DNA of 64,000 nucleotides, taken from Kitasatospora arboriphila (GTDB taxonomy: Bacteria; Actinomycetota; Actinomycetes; Mycobacteriales; Mycobacteriaceae). The DNA lies in assembly GCF_000717275.1 (NCBI RefSeq), contig NZ_JNYV01000010.1, forward strand, positions 62,001 to 126,000. Reading direction: 5' to 3'. Position 1 is the stretch's first letter. Every line of letters begins with the position of its first letter. Below the pieces are notes generated by a model. The model had not been told where the DNA came from. It did not search any database and saw only the letters and a list, made by a program, of their open reading frames with translations. Positions 1-8,809 of the stretch are shown here, piece by piece. The translations under genes and the position numbers were made by a program.

Positions 1-386
1 AACCGCTTCTGGCCTACCCTGTGGGGGTCAGTGCGCCGCACCAGTTTGTTCTGGCGGCAAATAAAATCGGCCGTGCCTGGGACGGTAAAGGCCACGACCC
101 CGCGTTCAGGCGCCCTCAGATGAGGCCTTTCTTGATACCGGCGTCGCGGTGCGGTGCGCCGACTGCATGCATGGAGCGCCCGGCGATCGCGGAAGACGCG
201 GTTTATCGGTGCCACGGGCATTGGAGGGAATAACGCTCGCCTCTATACATGGGTCAAATAACCCATGCCACGATATCGCCTCGGCCCTCGCGCGCGCGGA
301 CGCCGCCAGCACCCCGTCTCCATGGGAAGTGAACCATGGGAACGCTGGCCCAGCCTGGTGACTCTTCCAGCGGCTTAAACGTTAGG
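1..386. other. Left-edge stretch without a supported gene
   Basis: No open frame here has a convincing family match or ribosome binding site; the short frames overlap one another on both strands. The only structure seen is a 7-bp inverted repeat, CATGGGT at 248-254 and ACCCATG at 261-267, separated by six bases. Its role is unknown. The adjacent copC-like gene ends at 387 reading leftward, so this is the region downstream of that gene. Confidence 0.5.
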
Positions 387-986
387 TTAGCGGTTCTTTC
401 GAGCGCTGATTACTCGATACATCCCTATGCCCGTTGCCAACACGACGATGGCAAAGGCCATGGAGCCCCAGAGCCATGCACATTTTAAACCGTCAGAGCC
501 GATGTGAGTCGGTGTCGACACATCTGCCAGTACCAAGTCAGAGGCAGACGGATCGCCGGTACGGCGCTGCCCCTCAACGGGTTGGCTCGTACCTTCTGAC
601 CCCAACTCCGCCACACTAAAGGTGAACTCCCCTGCTACAGACTCTCCAGCGGCTGAGTCGACACCATAGGTGACAGTGTATGCGCCGGGCTCGAGCTTTG
701 AACGTACTTGAACAGTGACGAACGACTTATTGACCGCAGGCACCGAGATCTCGAGATTGCGCCCGACGGAGTCACTCAGCGTGATAACCGGCAGCCAGTG
801 GCCTGATACTTCCTGGTCGAAGGCGAAATCAATCGATGACGGCGCCCGGTCAAGAACCGCGTTGGGTTGCGGATTAGTTGCCACGATCGAACTGTGCGCC
901 GAAGCCGAGCCTGCATTAACAATGCAAACCAGAAGCGCGACCGCAGTGACCACCACACTCCGCTTGACCACCCATGAGAAGATCAC
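387..986 (-). CDS. CopC-domain copper protein, degenerate metal site
   Basis: A 199-residue exported protein: signal peptide ending ASA, then a mature N-terminus HSSIVATNP, a single CopC beta-barrel domain to about residue 127, a polar linker, and a C-terminal membrane helix (about 170-190) followed by a basic tail. CopC proteins bind Cu(II) in the periplasm through the N-terminal His plus an Asp-x-His pair late in the domain. Here the N-terminal His is kept, but the usual SADGHP stretch reads SAAGES, so the Asp and the second His are missing. The second CopC in this window (20098-20883) keeps both. A TACTA-N7-TAGTA operator lies 10 bp upstream, the same spacing as for the second copy. The CopC fold assignment is firm; copper binding by this copy is doubtful. 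Confidence 0.85.
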   Translation of the reverse strand: MIFSWVVKRSVVVTAVALLVCIVNAGSASAHSSIVATNPQPNAVLDRAPSSIDFAFDQEVSGHWLPVITLSDSVGRNLEISVPAVNKSFVTVQVRSKLEPGAYTVTYGVDSAAGESVAGEFTFSVAELGSEGTSQPVEGQRRTGDPSASDLVLADVSTPTHIGSDGLKCAWLWGSMAFAIVVLATGIGMYRVISARKNR

Positions 987-996
987 GAACTCAAAA

Positions 997-1013
997 TACT
1001 ACGCCTGATAGTA
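997..1013. promoter_or_regulatory. BlaI-type operator upstream of copC-like gene
   Basis: TACTA-CGCCTGA-TAGTA, extended to AAATACTA and TAGTATTT arms. It is 10 bp from the start of the copC-like gene. This is one of ten copies of the same 17-bp palindrome in the first 21 kb. Confidence 0.8.
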
Positions 1014-1179
1014 TTTGCGACAATCGGTGACCCTTCTCACTCAAAGATTCGTGAGACCGATGACCACCTCCGCAACTGCTGGCTTTGCATGACTGAATTG
1101 TCGCTCGCCTGCGACCAAGGGAGGCCACCATTGGGGTAGGTCGAGGGCGCGGCCTTGCAGTTTGAATGCTGAAGGCTGT

Positions 1180-2856
1180 CTAGGTGGGCAGTTGGTTCGG
1201 TAGTGCCTTGTCGGCTGGTCCGTCGACAAGAGCGTCCACCATCCGGGTGAAGTTTTCGCCCCATCCGGCTTGGTCGGTTCGGGCCAGCCCGGCCATTTCG
1301 ACGGTGCATCGAGGATGCTCGGGTCCGGGTGTGGGTGTGATTCGAGCCCAGATCCGTCGGCGTTTGATCAGCAGGGAGATCAGCAGGCCGCCGAGCATGG
1401 CAATCGAGGACGCCAGCACCCATTTCTGGGCGGGATCGTGCGATACCTGCAGCGATACCCAGCGTTGGTAGCCGTCGAATTGGACGACTGTTCCGTCCGG
1501 CAGGCGGGTGTCTTGGCCGGCGAGGAGGTTGACGCGTTCTATTTTGAGGAGCCGGCCTTGGTTGATCATGTCGACGTTGAGGCTGTAAACATTTTGCGGT
1601 CGGCCTGTATCGAGTCCGGTGTCGCCCTGATAGATGTCGATGGCCACAGCCGGGTTGTCCGGGATCGGCCACGCCGAGGTCATCAAGCCGCCGTTGAAGA
1701 CTGCGGTGGGTGCGAACAGTCCTTCCACGGCGATCTGTTTTGTCCGCCGCTCGTCCTCGTCGGGATACAGGCCAGCTGGCGTGTCGAAACGTGCTGCTCC
1801 ACTAGACATCATTGTTTGCAGTTCGTCGGGCTGAAACGGGACGGTCTGGGTGCGGGTGCGGCCGTCAGGGAAAGTGACGGTGAACGTGGGCGCGAAGCCG
1901 TGGCCTAACAGGTAGACCCGATCGCCGGCCACGCGCAGTGGGTCGTTGACCTGGAGCGCTCGCTCGTTCCATTCATTCTTCGAGATCTCGTTGCCGCTCT
2001 GATATTTCAGGGTGGCGGTGTACATGTCGGGTTGTCCGGTCTCGAGGTAGCTGGCTTCAAACGCCTGCACCTGAATGCAGAACTCGTTGAGGCTGGTGCC
2101 GTCGACGAGATTGCCGGCTCGGAACGAGTCGTACACGGCAGTGGAGGTGTTGCACAAGCCTTCTTGCCCGTCGGCAACCAAGATGCGGGTGCCCTCGTAG
2201 CCGAACATCTTGCCCGCGGCGATCGCCACGAGCAGGGCGAGCAACGAAAAGTGAAAGACGAGGTTGCCGAACTCCCGCAGGTACCCTTTCTCGGCCGACA
2301 CTTCCACTACAGTGACCGAACCACGCTCTGAGCCAGGCCCGTGCACCGTGCGCACCGTTGTGCGCCACCCTTTTAGCCGTTGTTGGATTAGGGCTGCGGT
2401 CTGCTCGGGTGTGCCATCGGTGTCGCGAACTTCGTGCCGTGGCATCCGTGCAAGGTTGCGAGGTGCGGCGACCGGCCGAGCCCGTAGCGACTTGGCATGT
2501 TCGGCGATGCGGGGGGTCAGGCATCCCACCAGTGAGATGAACAGCAAAGCGTAGATGGAGGTGAACCAGATGCTGGAGAAGACATCGAACATCTGAAGTC
2601 TGTCTAGAACGTCACCCACGGCGCCGTTGTCGGCGATGTACTGGGTGGTCTTCGTAGCGTTGAGGTCTCGCTGCGGCAGCAGGGCCCCGGGTACAGCAGC
2701 AATAGCGAGCAAGAACAGCAGTGCTAGGGCGGTGCGCATGGAGGTCAGTGACCGCCACAGGTTCCGGGCGGGCCAGAACAGGTAACGCTGCAAGTGCCGG
2801 GTCGCACGCTGGCGATCTGGCCGAGGCTTAATCAGTGTCGGCGTTGTCGTACTCAC
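1180..2856 (-). CDS. resB: ResB-family cytochrome c maturation protein
   Basis: A 558-residue ResB (Ccs1) protein. Membrane helices lie near residues 40-60, 95-115, 200-220 and 480-500, with a large extracytoplasmic region between the third and fourth. The family works with CcsA/CcsB to deliver haem and attach it to reduced apocytochrome c outside the membrane. No ccsA-like gene is next to it, so it must use a chromosomal partner or work differently. The GTG start overlaps the stop of the upstream TlpA-like gene (GTGA), and the operon order is ctaD, tlpA-like, resB. The start is set by that overlap. Confidence 0.88.
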   Translation of the reverse strand: MSTTTPTLIKPRPDRQRATRHLQRYLFWPARNLWRSLTSMRTALALLFLLAIAAVPGALLPQRDLNATKTTQYIADNGAVGDVLDRLQMFDVFSSIWFTSIYALLFISLVGCLTPRIAEHAKSLRARPVAAPRNLARMPRHEVRDTDGTPEQTAALIQQRLKGWRTTVRTVHGPGSERGSVTVVEVSAEKGYLREFGNLVFHFSLLALLVAIAAGKMFGYEGTRILVADGQEGLCNTSTAVYDSFRAGNLVDGTSLNEFCIQVQAFEASYLETGQPDMYTATLKYQSGNEISKNEWNERALQVNDPLRVAGDRVYLLGHGFAPTFTVTFPDGRTRTQTVPFQPDELQTMMSSGAARFDTPAGLYPDEDERRTKQIAVEGLFAPTAVFNGGLMTSAWPIPDNPAVAIDIYQGDTGLDTGRPQNVYSLNVDMINQGRLLKIERVNLLAGQDTRLPDGTVVQFDGYQRWVSLQVSHDPAQKWVLASSIAMLGGLLISLLIKRRRIWARITPTPGPEHPRCTVEMAGLARTDQAGWGENFTRMVDALVDGPADKALPNQLPT

Positions 2857-3542
2857 AGCGTGAGTCCGAGATGGGTATTGACTGCTTGGATCAACTCGTC
2901 CGTGGAGGCGAAGACCTGGGGCAGAACGGCAGCGACCGAACCATCAGCGCGCACAAGGACCGTCGAAGGATAGACGCGGGGAACACCCAGTGCGGCGGCC
3001 ATCGCTGCGTCGGTGTCCACCACGGTGGGTAGATCCACACCAATGTCAATCAGCAAGTTCAGTGAAAGAAACGGATTCTGCGCGCCGTCGCTGCCTTGCA
3101 CAGTTAGAACGTTGACGCGATCACCAGCAACGCGATCGAATTCGGCGAAGATCGGCAGCTCCTTGCGGCAGGGCGCGCACCAGTAGGCCCAAAAATTGAT
3201 CACCCACATGGCGCCCGCGGTCGCGTTTCCGAGATCAACGTCCGAACCGTCCGACAAGCAGGGCACCCTCACACCTGCCAAGACCGAACTCGGGCGGGGT
3301 GTCTCGGTGCCCGATGGGCACGGGCTAAGGGCGGCCTTTTCTCGAGCGGCAGCCAGCTCTTCTGTGGGCACCTCAGCCTGCTCGCCGGGGAAAGCCTCCA
3401 AGGATTTAGTGCTGCCCGGGTTCGCCGCCGGACCCGGGTCTGTTGCATCACGCGGCCAAATCGCTGCTATCAATGCGAGCACCACAATTAGAGCGGCAAC
3501 TGTCCACCGAGTTGATGAAGACGTTGCGAGCCTTTGTCGCAT
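2853..3542 (-). CDS. Membrane-anchored TlpA-like thioredoxin
   Basis: A 229-residue protein with an N-terminal anchor (about residues 12-30) and a thioredoxin fold carrying W-C-A-P-C at residues 121-125. TlpA/ResA-type thioredoxins reduce apocytochrome c or copper-site cysteines of oxidase assembly factors outside the membrane. Its ATG lies 5 bp after the ctaD stop, and its end overlaps the resB start, so the three are translated as one unit. Extra cysteines at about 75 and 95 may form a structural disulfide. This suits the supply of reduced CXXCH or copper-site thiols to the oxidase encoded upstream. Confidence 0.85.
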   Translation of the reverse strand: MRQRLATSSSTRWTVAALIVVLALIAAIWPRDATDPGPAANPGSTKSLEAFPGEQAEVPTEELAAAREKAALSPCPSGTETPRPSSVLAGVRVPCLSDGSDVDLGNATAGAMWVINFWAYWCAPCRKELPIFAEFDRVAGDRVNVLTVQGSDGAQNPFLSLNLLIDIGVDLPTVVDTDAAMAAALGVPRVYPSTVLVRADGSVAAVLPQVFASTDELIQAVNTHLGLTL

Positions 3543-3547
3543 TACTT

Positions 3548-5317
3548 TTACGTATTCGGGTCGGTTGACGATTCGTGAGTGCCAACCGTGAGCGGTTCGC
3601 GGCGAGCCTCTTCTGTCTTCTTGCTGCCGTGTCCCTTACCGACGTGGGCTTCAGCGCGCATACGGTCGACCATGTGCGGGTAGTGCAGCTCGAATGCGGG
3701 ACGCTCGGAACGGATTCGGGGCAGTTCGGTGAAGTTGTGGCGTGGCGGTGGGCAGCTGGTCGCCCACTCTAGCGAGTTACCGAATCCCCAGGGGTCATCG
3801 ACGGTAACGACCTCACCATATCGGTAGCTACGAAACACATTCCACAGGAATGGCAGCGTCGATGCGCCGAGAATAAATGCACCGACGGAGGAGACTATAT
3901 TCAGTGCGGTGAATCCGTCCGAGGCCAGGTAGTCGGCGTAGCGGCGTGGCATGCCTTCGTTGCCGAGCCAGTGCTGCACGAGGAATGTGGTATGGAACCC
4001 GATGAAGGTGAGCCAGAAATGGATCTTTCCAAGCTTTTCATCGAGCATGCGTCCGGTGATCTTGGGGAACCAGAAGTATATACCTGCGTAAGTAGCGAAC
4101 ACGATGGTGCCGAATAGGACGTAGTGGAAGTGCGCGACCACGAAGTAACTGTCCGAGAGCTGAAAGTCCAATGGTGGGCTGGCTAGCAGCACGCCGGTCA
4201 AGCCGCCGAACAGGAAGGTGACCAGGAACCCGATCGAGAACAGCATGGGGGCTTCGAAGGTGAGGTTTCCTTTCCACAGGGTGCCGATCCAGTTGAAGAA
4301 CTTCACCCCGGTGGGTACTGCGATGAGGAAGGTCATGAACGAGAAGAACGGCAGCAATACCGCTCCCGTGGCGTACATGTGGTGGGCCCACACCGCCACT
4401 GACAGTGCCGCGATCGCCAGGGTGGCGTAGATCAATCCGGTGTACCCGAAGATCGGTTTGCGGGCGAAGACGGGGAAGATCTCTGAGACGATTCCGAAAA
4501 ATGGCAGGGCGATGATGTACACCTCGGGGTGGCCGAAGAACCAGAACAAGTGCTGCCACAGAAGCGCGCCGCCGTTGGCGGGATCGAAGATGTTGCCGTC
4601 GAATTGCCGATCGAACTCCAGGGCCAGCAATGCCGCTGTCAACAGCGGAAACGCCAGCAAGATCAGCACACTGGTCACCAAGATGTTCCAGGTGAAGATC
4701 GGCATCCGGAACATCGTCATACCCGGCGCTCGTAGACACACCACCGTGGTGATCATGTTGACTGCCCCCAGGATGGTGCCCAACCCCGAAACCACAAGCC
4801 CCAAGATCCACATATCAGCACCAGGGCCCGGCGAGTGCACAGCGTCGGTCAACGGGGTGTAAGCGGTCCAGCCGAAGTCCGCAGCGCCGCCCGGGGTCAT
4901 AAAGCCGGCCAACGCGACACTCGATCCGAACACGAAAAGCCAGAAGCTCATCGCGTTGAGGCGCGGAAACGCAACATCAGGGGCGCCGATTTGCAACGGC
5001 AGCACGACGTTCGCGAAGCCGATGACGATCGGGGTCGCATACATCAAGAGCATCACGGTGCCGTGCATGGTGAACATCTGGTTGTACTGCTCAGTGGACA
5101 GGAACTGCAACCCCGGTGCAGCTAGTTCGGTCCGAATCAACAGAGCCATCAATCCGCCGATGAGGAAGAACGCGAAGCACACCACCAGGTACATCACGCC
5201 TAGCGTCTTGTGATCGGTGGTGGTGAGCATCTTGTAGATGAACGACCCTTTCGGGCCGGTACGAGCCGGGAACGGCCGCGCCGGTTCCACTTTCGCTGGT
5301 TCGTCCAAAAGACTCAT
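3548..5317 (-). CDS. ctaD: Cytochrome c oxidase subunit I (aa3 type)
   Basis: Haem-copper oxidase catalytic subunit of about 589 residues with twelve predicted helices. The redox-site ligands are all visible: the haem a His in TMHGTVMLL, the CuB His and cross-linked Tyr in GHPEVY, the HH pair in WAHHMYATG, and HFHYV for the haem a3/a ligands. It therefore looks catalytically intact. It reduces oxygen at the membrane; subunits II and III are not encoded here. ATG at 5317 was chosen over an upstream TTG at 5344 because of the GGTGA just before it. An operator lies 43 bp upstream. It is an accessory copy in an operon with tlpA-like and resB genes. Confidence 0.92.
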   Translation of the reverse strand: MSLLDEPAKVEPARPFPARTGPKGSFIYKMLTTTDHKTLGVMYLVVCFAFFLIGGLMALLIRTELAAPGLQFLSTEQYNQMFTMHGTVMLLMYATPIVIGFANVVLPLQIGAPDVAFPRLNAMSFWLFVFGSSVALAGFMTPGGAADFGWTAYTPLTDAVHSPGPGADMWILGLVVSGLGTILGAVNMITTVVCLRAPGMTMFRMPIFTWNILVTSVLILLAFPLLTAALLALEFDRQFDGNIFDPANGGALLWQHLFWFFGHPEVYIIALPFFGIVSEIFPVFARKPIFGYTGLIYATLAIAALSVAVWAHHMYATGAVLLPFFSFMTFLIAVPTGVKFFNWIGTLWKGNLTFEAPMLFSIGFLVTFLFGGLTGVLLASPPLDFQLSDSYFVVAHFHYVLFGTIVFATYAGIYFWFPKITGRMLDEKLGKIHFWLTFIGFHTTFLVQHWLGNEGMPRRYADYLASDGFTALNIVSSVGAFILGASTLPFLWNVFRSYRYGEVVTVDDPWGFGNSLEWATSCPPPRHNFTELPRIRSERPAFELHYPHMVDRMRAEAHVGKGHGSKKTEEARREPLTVGTHESSTDPNT

Positions 5318-5360
5318 ATGATCACCCAACTCACCGAGAACCAATCAACCGTCACACAGA

Positions 5361-5377
5361 TACTATGCAGCATAGTA
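5361..5377. promoter_or_regulatory. BlaI-type operator upstream of ctaD
   Basis: TACTA-TGCAGCA-TAGTA, with the spacer itself near-palindromic (TGCAGCA). It lies 43 bp from the chosen ctaD start and should control the ctaD-tlpA-resB operon. Confidence 0.8.
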
Positions 5378-5437
5378 GTTAGGTGTACCAGCTCGGGGCA
5401 GGATCCAGACTGCATGGCCATCCCTAGTGAGGCTAAC

Positions 5438-5465
5438 TACTAGCCCGGATAGTATCCGGGCTAGT
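5438..5465. promoter_or_regulatory. Operator-like palindrome overlapping a strong hairpin
   Basis: TACTA-GCCCGGA-TAGTA occupies 5438-5454. Overlapping it is a 12-bp perfect inverted repeat, ACTAGCCCGGAT (5439-5450) and ATCCGGGCTAGT (5454-5465), with a 3-nt loop. It sits about 60 bp upstream of the ctaD operator and could be a second operator, a terminator for leftward transcription from the DUF4229 gene, or both. Confidence 0.55.
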
Positions 5466-5576
5466 CCACCCAGTACCACGTTCGCGGACGGCACCGAACA
5501 GCTGGACCGCATTGTTGCTCTGTGCGTGACCTGAAGGCGACTGCTGTGGATGTAGGGAGAACCACATTGAAGGTCA

Positions 5577-5855
5577 CTACTGGAGGAAGGAGTCGCGCAC
5601 GTTGCGTTCGGCGTCCACCGCAGCTATACCGTCATTGACCCGCTTGCGTAGGGGACGCAGAACGGATGCTGAAGCAGCAAGTGCGACGCCGAGTCCGCAC
5701 ATCATAGAAACGAAGAGGGGCACATCCACTCCCACCAGACGGCCACCGAAATAGACTATGGCCACCGTTAGGGCAACTGCACCCAACCGGGCACCGTTAA
5801 GAACGATGACGTCGCGGATCAGCCGACTAGAGGCAAAGTCATACACGCCGCACAT
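5577..5855 (-). CDS. DUF4229 small membrane protein
   Basis: A 92-residue protein with two membrane helices (LGAVALTVAIVYFGGRL and MMCGLGVALAASASVLRPL) followed by a basic R-K-R-V-N-x-x-I segment, the layout of actinobacterial DUF4229 proteins, whose function is unknown. A longer frame opens at 5933, but that would place the operator inside the coding sequence. The ATG at 5855 is only 2 bp from the operator, so the message may be leaderless. It stands alone between ctaD and the acyltransferase. Confidence 0.65.
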   Translation of the reverse strand: MCGVYDFASSRLIRDVIVLNGARLGAVALTVAIVYFGGRLVGVDVPLFVSMMCGLGVALAASASVLRPLRKRVNDGIAAVDAERNVRDSFLQ

Positions 5856-5857
5856 AC

Positions 5858-5874
5858 TACTATCTACTATAGTA
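5858..5874. promoter_or_regulatory. BlaI-type operator at the DUF4229 start
   Basis: TACTA-TCTACTA-TAGTA, containing the 12-bp perfect palindrome CTACTATAGTAG (5864-5875). A third TACTA begins at 5855. It abuts the start codon of the DUF4229 gene. Confidence 0.75.
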
Positions 5875-6153
5875 GCAACGTGCCAGCCCAGGCCCAGCAG
5901 GTGCCGGGCGCGCCACCACGACGCGAAAGGCACTTTCCCTCACTGGTATGGGTCTTGAAACCGAAGCTACCCGAGGGTGTCGGTGTTCGAGTTGCAACCC
6001 AGTTCTGGCCGTCTGATACACCTCTTCAGACCTGAAGCACGAGTTAACAGTGCCTGTTGATCTACCGCCAGCCGAAGTAGCAGTCTCGTCTGACATCGAT
6101 TAGCGGCCTTGACGTCGGCCGAGGCGTCCCACACAACCACTACGGCCTGTAAT

Positions 6154-6170
6154 TACTATGCGAAATAGTA
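6154..6170. promoter_or_regulatory. BlaI-type operator upstream of acyltransferase
   Basis: TACTA-TGCGAAA-TAGTA, flanked by AAT and TTATT. It is 75 bp upstream of the acyltransferase GTG and also upstream of nothing on the other strand, so it is assigned to the acyltransferase. Confidence 0.8.
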
Positions 6171-6245
6171 TTATTCCGCGTTGCGATCGCGTCGAACTAC
6201 CACGGCCAGCGCAGACGAGCAGCACAACGGAGAGTAGGGCAGCTA

Positions 6246-8444
6246 GTGGCACAACCGGGGACGGGCACCGCGCCGGCTACAACCGTGAAGCAAGACCTGG
6301 CCGTTCCCGTCGAGTCTCACCGCCTCGATCTTGACGGGCTGCGCGGGGTTGCGATCATGCTGGTCGCGTGCTTTCACATCTGGTTAGGCCGTGTCTCAGG
6401 CGGTGTTGATGTCTTCTTGGTGTTGTCGGGCTACTTTTTTGTCGGATCACTCCTGCGGCATGTCACTGCCAGCCAGGCGCCCTCCGCCGGCTGGTGGTTC
6501 ACGATTTCGCCAATCCCACGTCTGATCCGGTTGGTCCGCCGGTTAGTGCCGGCCTTGGCTGTGGTCCTGATCGCGGTCGTCATCGGAACTGTAGTCGTCT
6601 TCCCTCAGACGCGATGGCTCACTACAGGGCGTGAGGTTGTGGCCAGTGCGCTGTACTACCAGAATTGGTATCTGGCCTTCAGGTCCCAGGACTACACCGC
6701 TGCAAGTTCGGTCAACAGCCCGTTGCAGCACGTGTGGTCCATGGCAGTGCAGGGCCAGTATTTTGTTGTCACATTGGTCACGGGACTTTGTATCGGCGCT
6801 CTGCTCAAGCTCGCCGCCCGTAAAGTCTCGGCTGCGGCACATCCAGCGGTTTTACGCGTAATGGTAGGCATTGCGATCACTGGTGTGGCGGCGGTGTCGC
6901 TGTATTGGGCGACGATGCGGATGGAGGTCAACCAGCCGTTCAACTACTACGACACCGTTGCCCGAACCTGGGAACCGCTGGCCGGCGGTCTCATGGCTGT
7001 CTGGGCTCCGACGATCAAGTCTTGCCGGCTGCGCAGCGCGATGGCATTCACCGGCCTAGGGCTAATTCTGACCAGCGGCTGGTGGATAGACGGACTGCGA
7101 AGCTATCCTGGGCCCTGGGCCCTGGTCCCGGTCTTGGCCACGATGGCGCTAATTCTGTCCGGGAGCGTGAGTCGCGCGGCCGCAGGCAGTACAGGTACTC
7201 CCGTTAACCGGCTACTGGCAACCGCTGTCCCAGTCTGGTTGGGATCGATCGCCTACGCGATGTACTTATGGCACTGGCCGCTGCTGATATTTTATTTGTC
7301 CTGGAGCAAGTCCAATCATGCCGGCGTTGTTGGCGGCCTATTCGTTCTGAGCACGTCGATCGCTCTGGCATGGGGAACCTGCCGGTTTATCGAGCAACCC
7401 CTACGCGCGGGCTCGCACACCGCGCTTTCGACTGCGTCGTGCGACGTCACTGAGCAGGGTGGCCAGCTACGTCGTCGCAGACCCATGACGTACACGAGCG
7501 TCACCGTAAGTCTGCTGCTCGTCGGAGTGCTGGCCTGCGGCGTTGCTATCAAAGTTTGGGACCATCATGTCAGTAGCCTTCGCGTCGACACTGCAAATCT
7601 CGACCCGACAATTTACCCTGGAGCTCGCGCCCTGCTCGACGGCATGCCAGTGGCACCCGTCGATCCGCAACCGTCGCCGCTCGAAGTGGTCAAAGACCTC
7701 CCCATCACATCGCTGCGGGGAGAAATTAGCGATTTCGCCGACCCGGAGGTCCGCGTGGGCACTTACGGAGATACCACCGCCAGCCGCACGATCGCGCTGG
7801 CCGGCGGGTCGCACTCCGAATTTTGGATTACTGCACTCGATGAGTTGGGAAAGAGAAACAATTTTAAGGTCACCACTTATCTCAAAATGGGATGCCCACT
7901 GTCAACCGACCCTATGCCCACCCAGCGGGGCGTTCCCTACCCCGGCTGTTTCGATTGGGTTCAACGAGCCATGCAACAGATCATCGCGGATCGTCCAGAC
8001 GCTGTCTTCACCACCACGACCCGACCTCGCGACACTGCTCCGGGAGACTGGGTTCCCCCGACCTATTTGCCAATCTTCGCCCGATTCGCCGCTGCGGGCA
8101 TCCCCGTACTCGGCATGCGCGATACTGTCTGGCCGCACAACGACGACGGTCTCATCGATACCCCAACGTGTTTGGCCGAAGGCGGCAGCGCAAACGACTG
8201 CGGCACCCCACGATCGCTCGCGCTCGAACCGACCAATCCAACATTGGCGATCCTCGCCTCCAACCCCAACGTGTTGCCGCTAGACCTATCTGAAGGTTTA
8301 TGCAATAAGAGCATGTGCCCCGCTGTGATCGGCAACATTGTCGTATACCACGACTGGCACCATCTCAGCGCAACCTTCGTGCGGAGTCTGACACCAGAGT
8401 TGTGGCGACAGATGCGTACATCCGTGCCGTGGCTTACGCCGTGA
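6246..8444 (+). CDS. Acyltransferase-3 / SGNH fusion, cell-envelope O-acylation
   Basis: A 732-residue protein in two parts. Residues about 25-420 form an acyltransferase-3 membrane domain with about ten to eleven helices, opening with the typical RLDLDGLRGVAIMLVACFH and carrying the GGVDVFLVLSGYF loop. Residues about 450-730 form an extracytoplasmic SGNH-like domain with the block IALAGGSHSEFW and a late HDWHHLS. Such OafB/OatA-type fusions transfer acetyl groups to envelope sugars, for example peptidoglycan or surface glycans. The GTG start follows GGAGAGTAGGG. The operator 75 bp upstream ties it to the BlaI regulon rather than to routine wall synthesis. Codon use is visibly more A/T-rich than in genes after 12 kb. 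The acceptor is unknown. Confidence 0.85.
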   Translation: MAQPGTGTAPATTVKQDLAVPVESHRLDLDGLRGVAIMLVACFHIWLGRVSGGVDVFLVLSGYFFVGSLLRHVTASQAPSAGWWFTISPIPRLIRLVRRLVPALAVVLIAVVIGTVVVFPQTRWLTTGREVVASALYYQNWYLAFRSQDYTAASSVNSPLQHVWSMAVQGQYFVVTLVTGLCIGALLKLAARKVSAAAHPAVLRVMVGIAITGVAAVSLYWATMRMEVNQPFNYYDTVARTWEPLAGGLMAVWAPTIKSCRLRSAMAFTGLGLILTSGWWIDGLRSYPGPWALVPVLATMALILSGSVSRAAAGSTGTPVNRLLATAVPVWLGSIAYAMYLWHWPLLIFYLSWSKSNHAGVVGGLFVLSTSIALAWGTCRFIEQPLRAGSHTALSTASCDVTEQGGQLRRRRPMTYTSVTVSLLLVGVLACGVAIKVWDHHVSSLRVDTANLDPTIYPGARALLDGMPVAPVDPQPSPLEVVKDLPITSLRGEISDFADPEVRVGTYGDTTASRTIALAGGSHSEFWITALDELGKRNNFKVTTYLKMGCPLSTDPMPTQRGVPYPGCFDWVQRAMQQIIADRPDAVFTTTTRPRDTAPGDWVPPTYLPIFARFAAAGIPVLGMRDTVWPHNDDGLIDTPTCLAEGGSANDCGTPRSLALEPTNPTLAILASNPNVLPLDLSEGLCNKSMCPAVIGNIVVYHDWHHLSATFVRSLTPELWRQMRTSVPWLTP

Positions 8445-8720
8445 AAGGGCGGATGAGGCATCGAAGAAAGAAGCCTGGCGGGCCCAGCGGTGGTGCTCTA
8501 AACACGGCCCTCGGGCGAGTCGAGTGGACGACATGGCTGTTGACCGTCTTCGTCATCACGACTCATCAGGAGGTAAACCCGGGCAACGTCCTTCGCTGGG
8601 CGGTCACCACCATTCTCGCATGGCCCGGCAACACCCGACGCCCATGATCGATCGCGCCACTTGCCTCTGACCTGCCCAGAACAAACGACACGGTTCCCCG
8701 TTCCGACACCGCCGCTGAAC
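8445..8720. other. Intergenic stretch before M23 peptidase
   Basis: No supported gene, terminator or repeat was found. The frames present are shadows without ribosome binding sites. It ends in the operator for the M23 gene. Confidence 0.4.
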
Positions 8721-8737
8721 AACTAGCCAGGATAGTA
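8721..8737. promoter_or_regulatory. BlaI-type operator upstream of M23 peptidase
   Basis: AACTA-GCCAGGA-TAGTA: one mismatch (A for T at the first base) from the TACTA-N7-TAGTA pattern. It is 72 bp upstream of the TTG start of the M23 gene. Confidence 0.65.
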
Positions 8738-8809
8738 GTAACCTGTCCGTGCTCTCCTCGATATCAAACCGTTTCCATCCTGCCCGCCGTTGGACTGAAG
8801 GACATTTCC

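Noticed and set aside
1037..1672. Long minus-strand frame overlapping the end of resB
   Set aside because: Arg/Pro/His-rich shadow of resB in another frame, no ribosome binding site, no family match.
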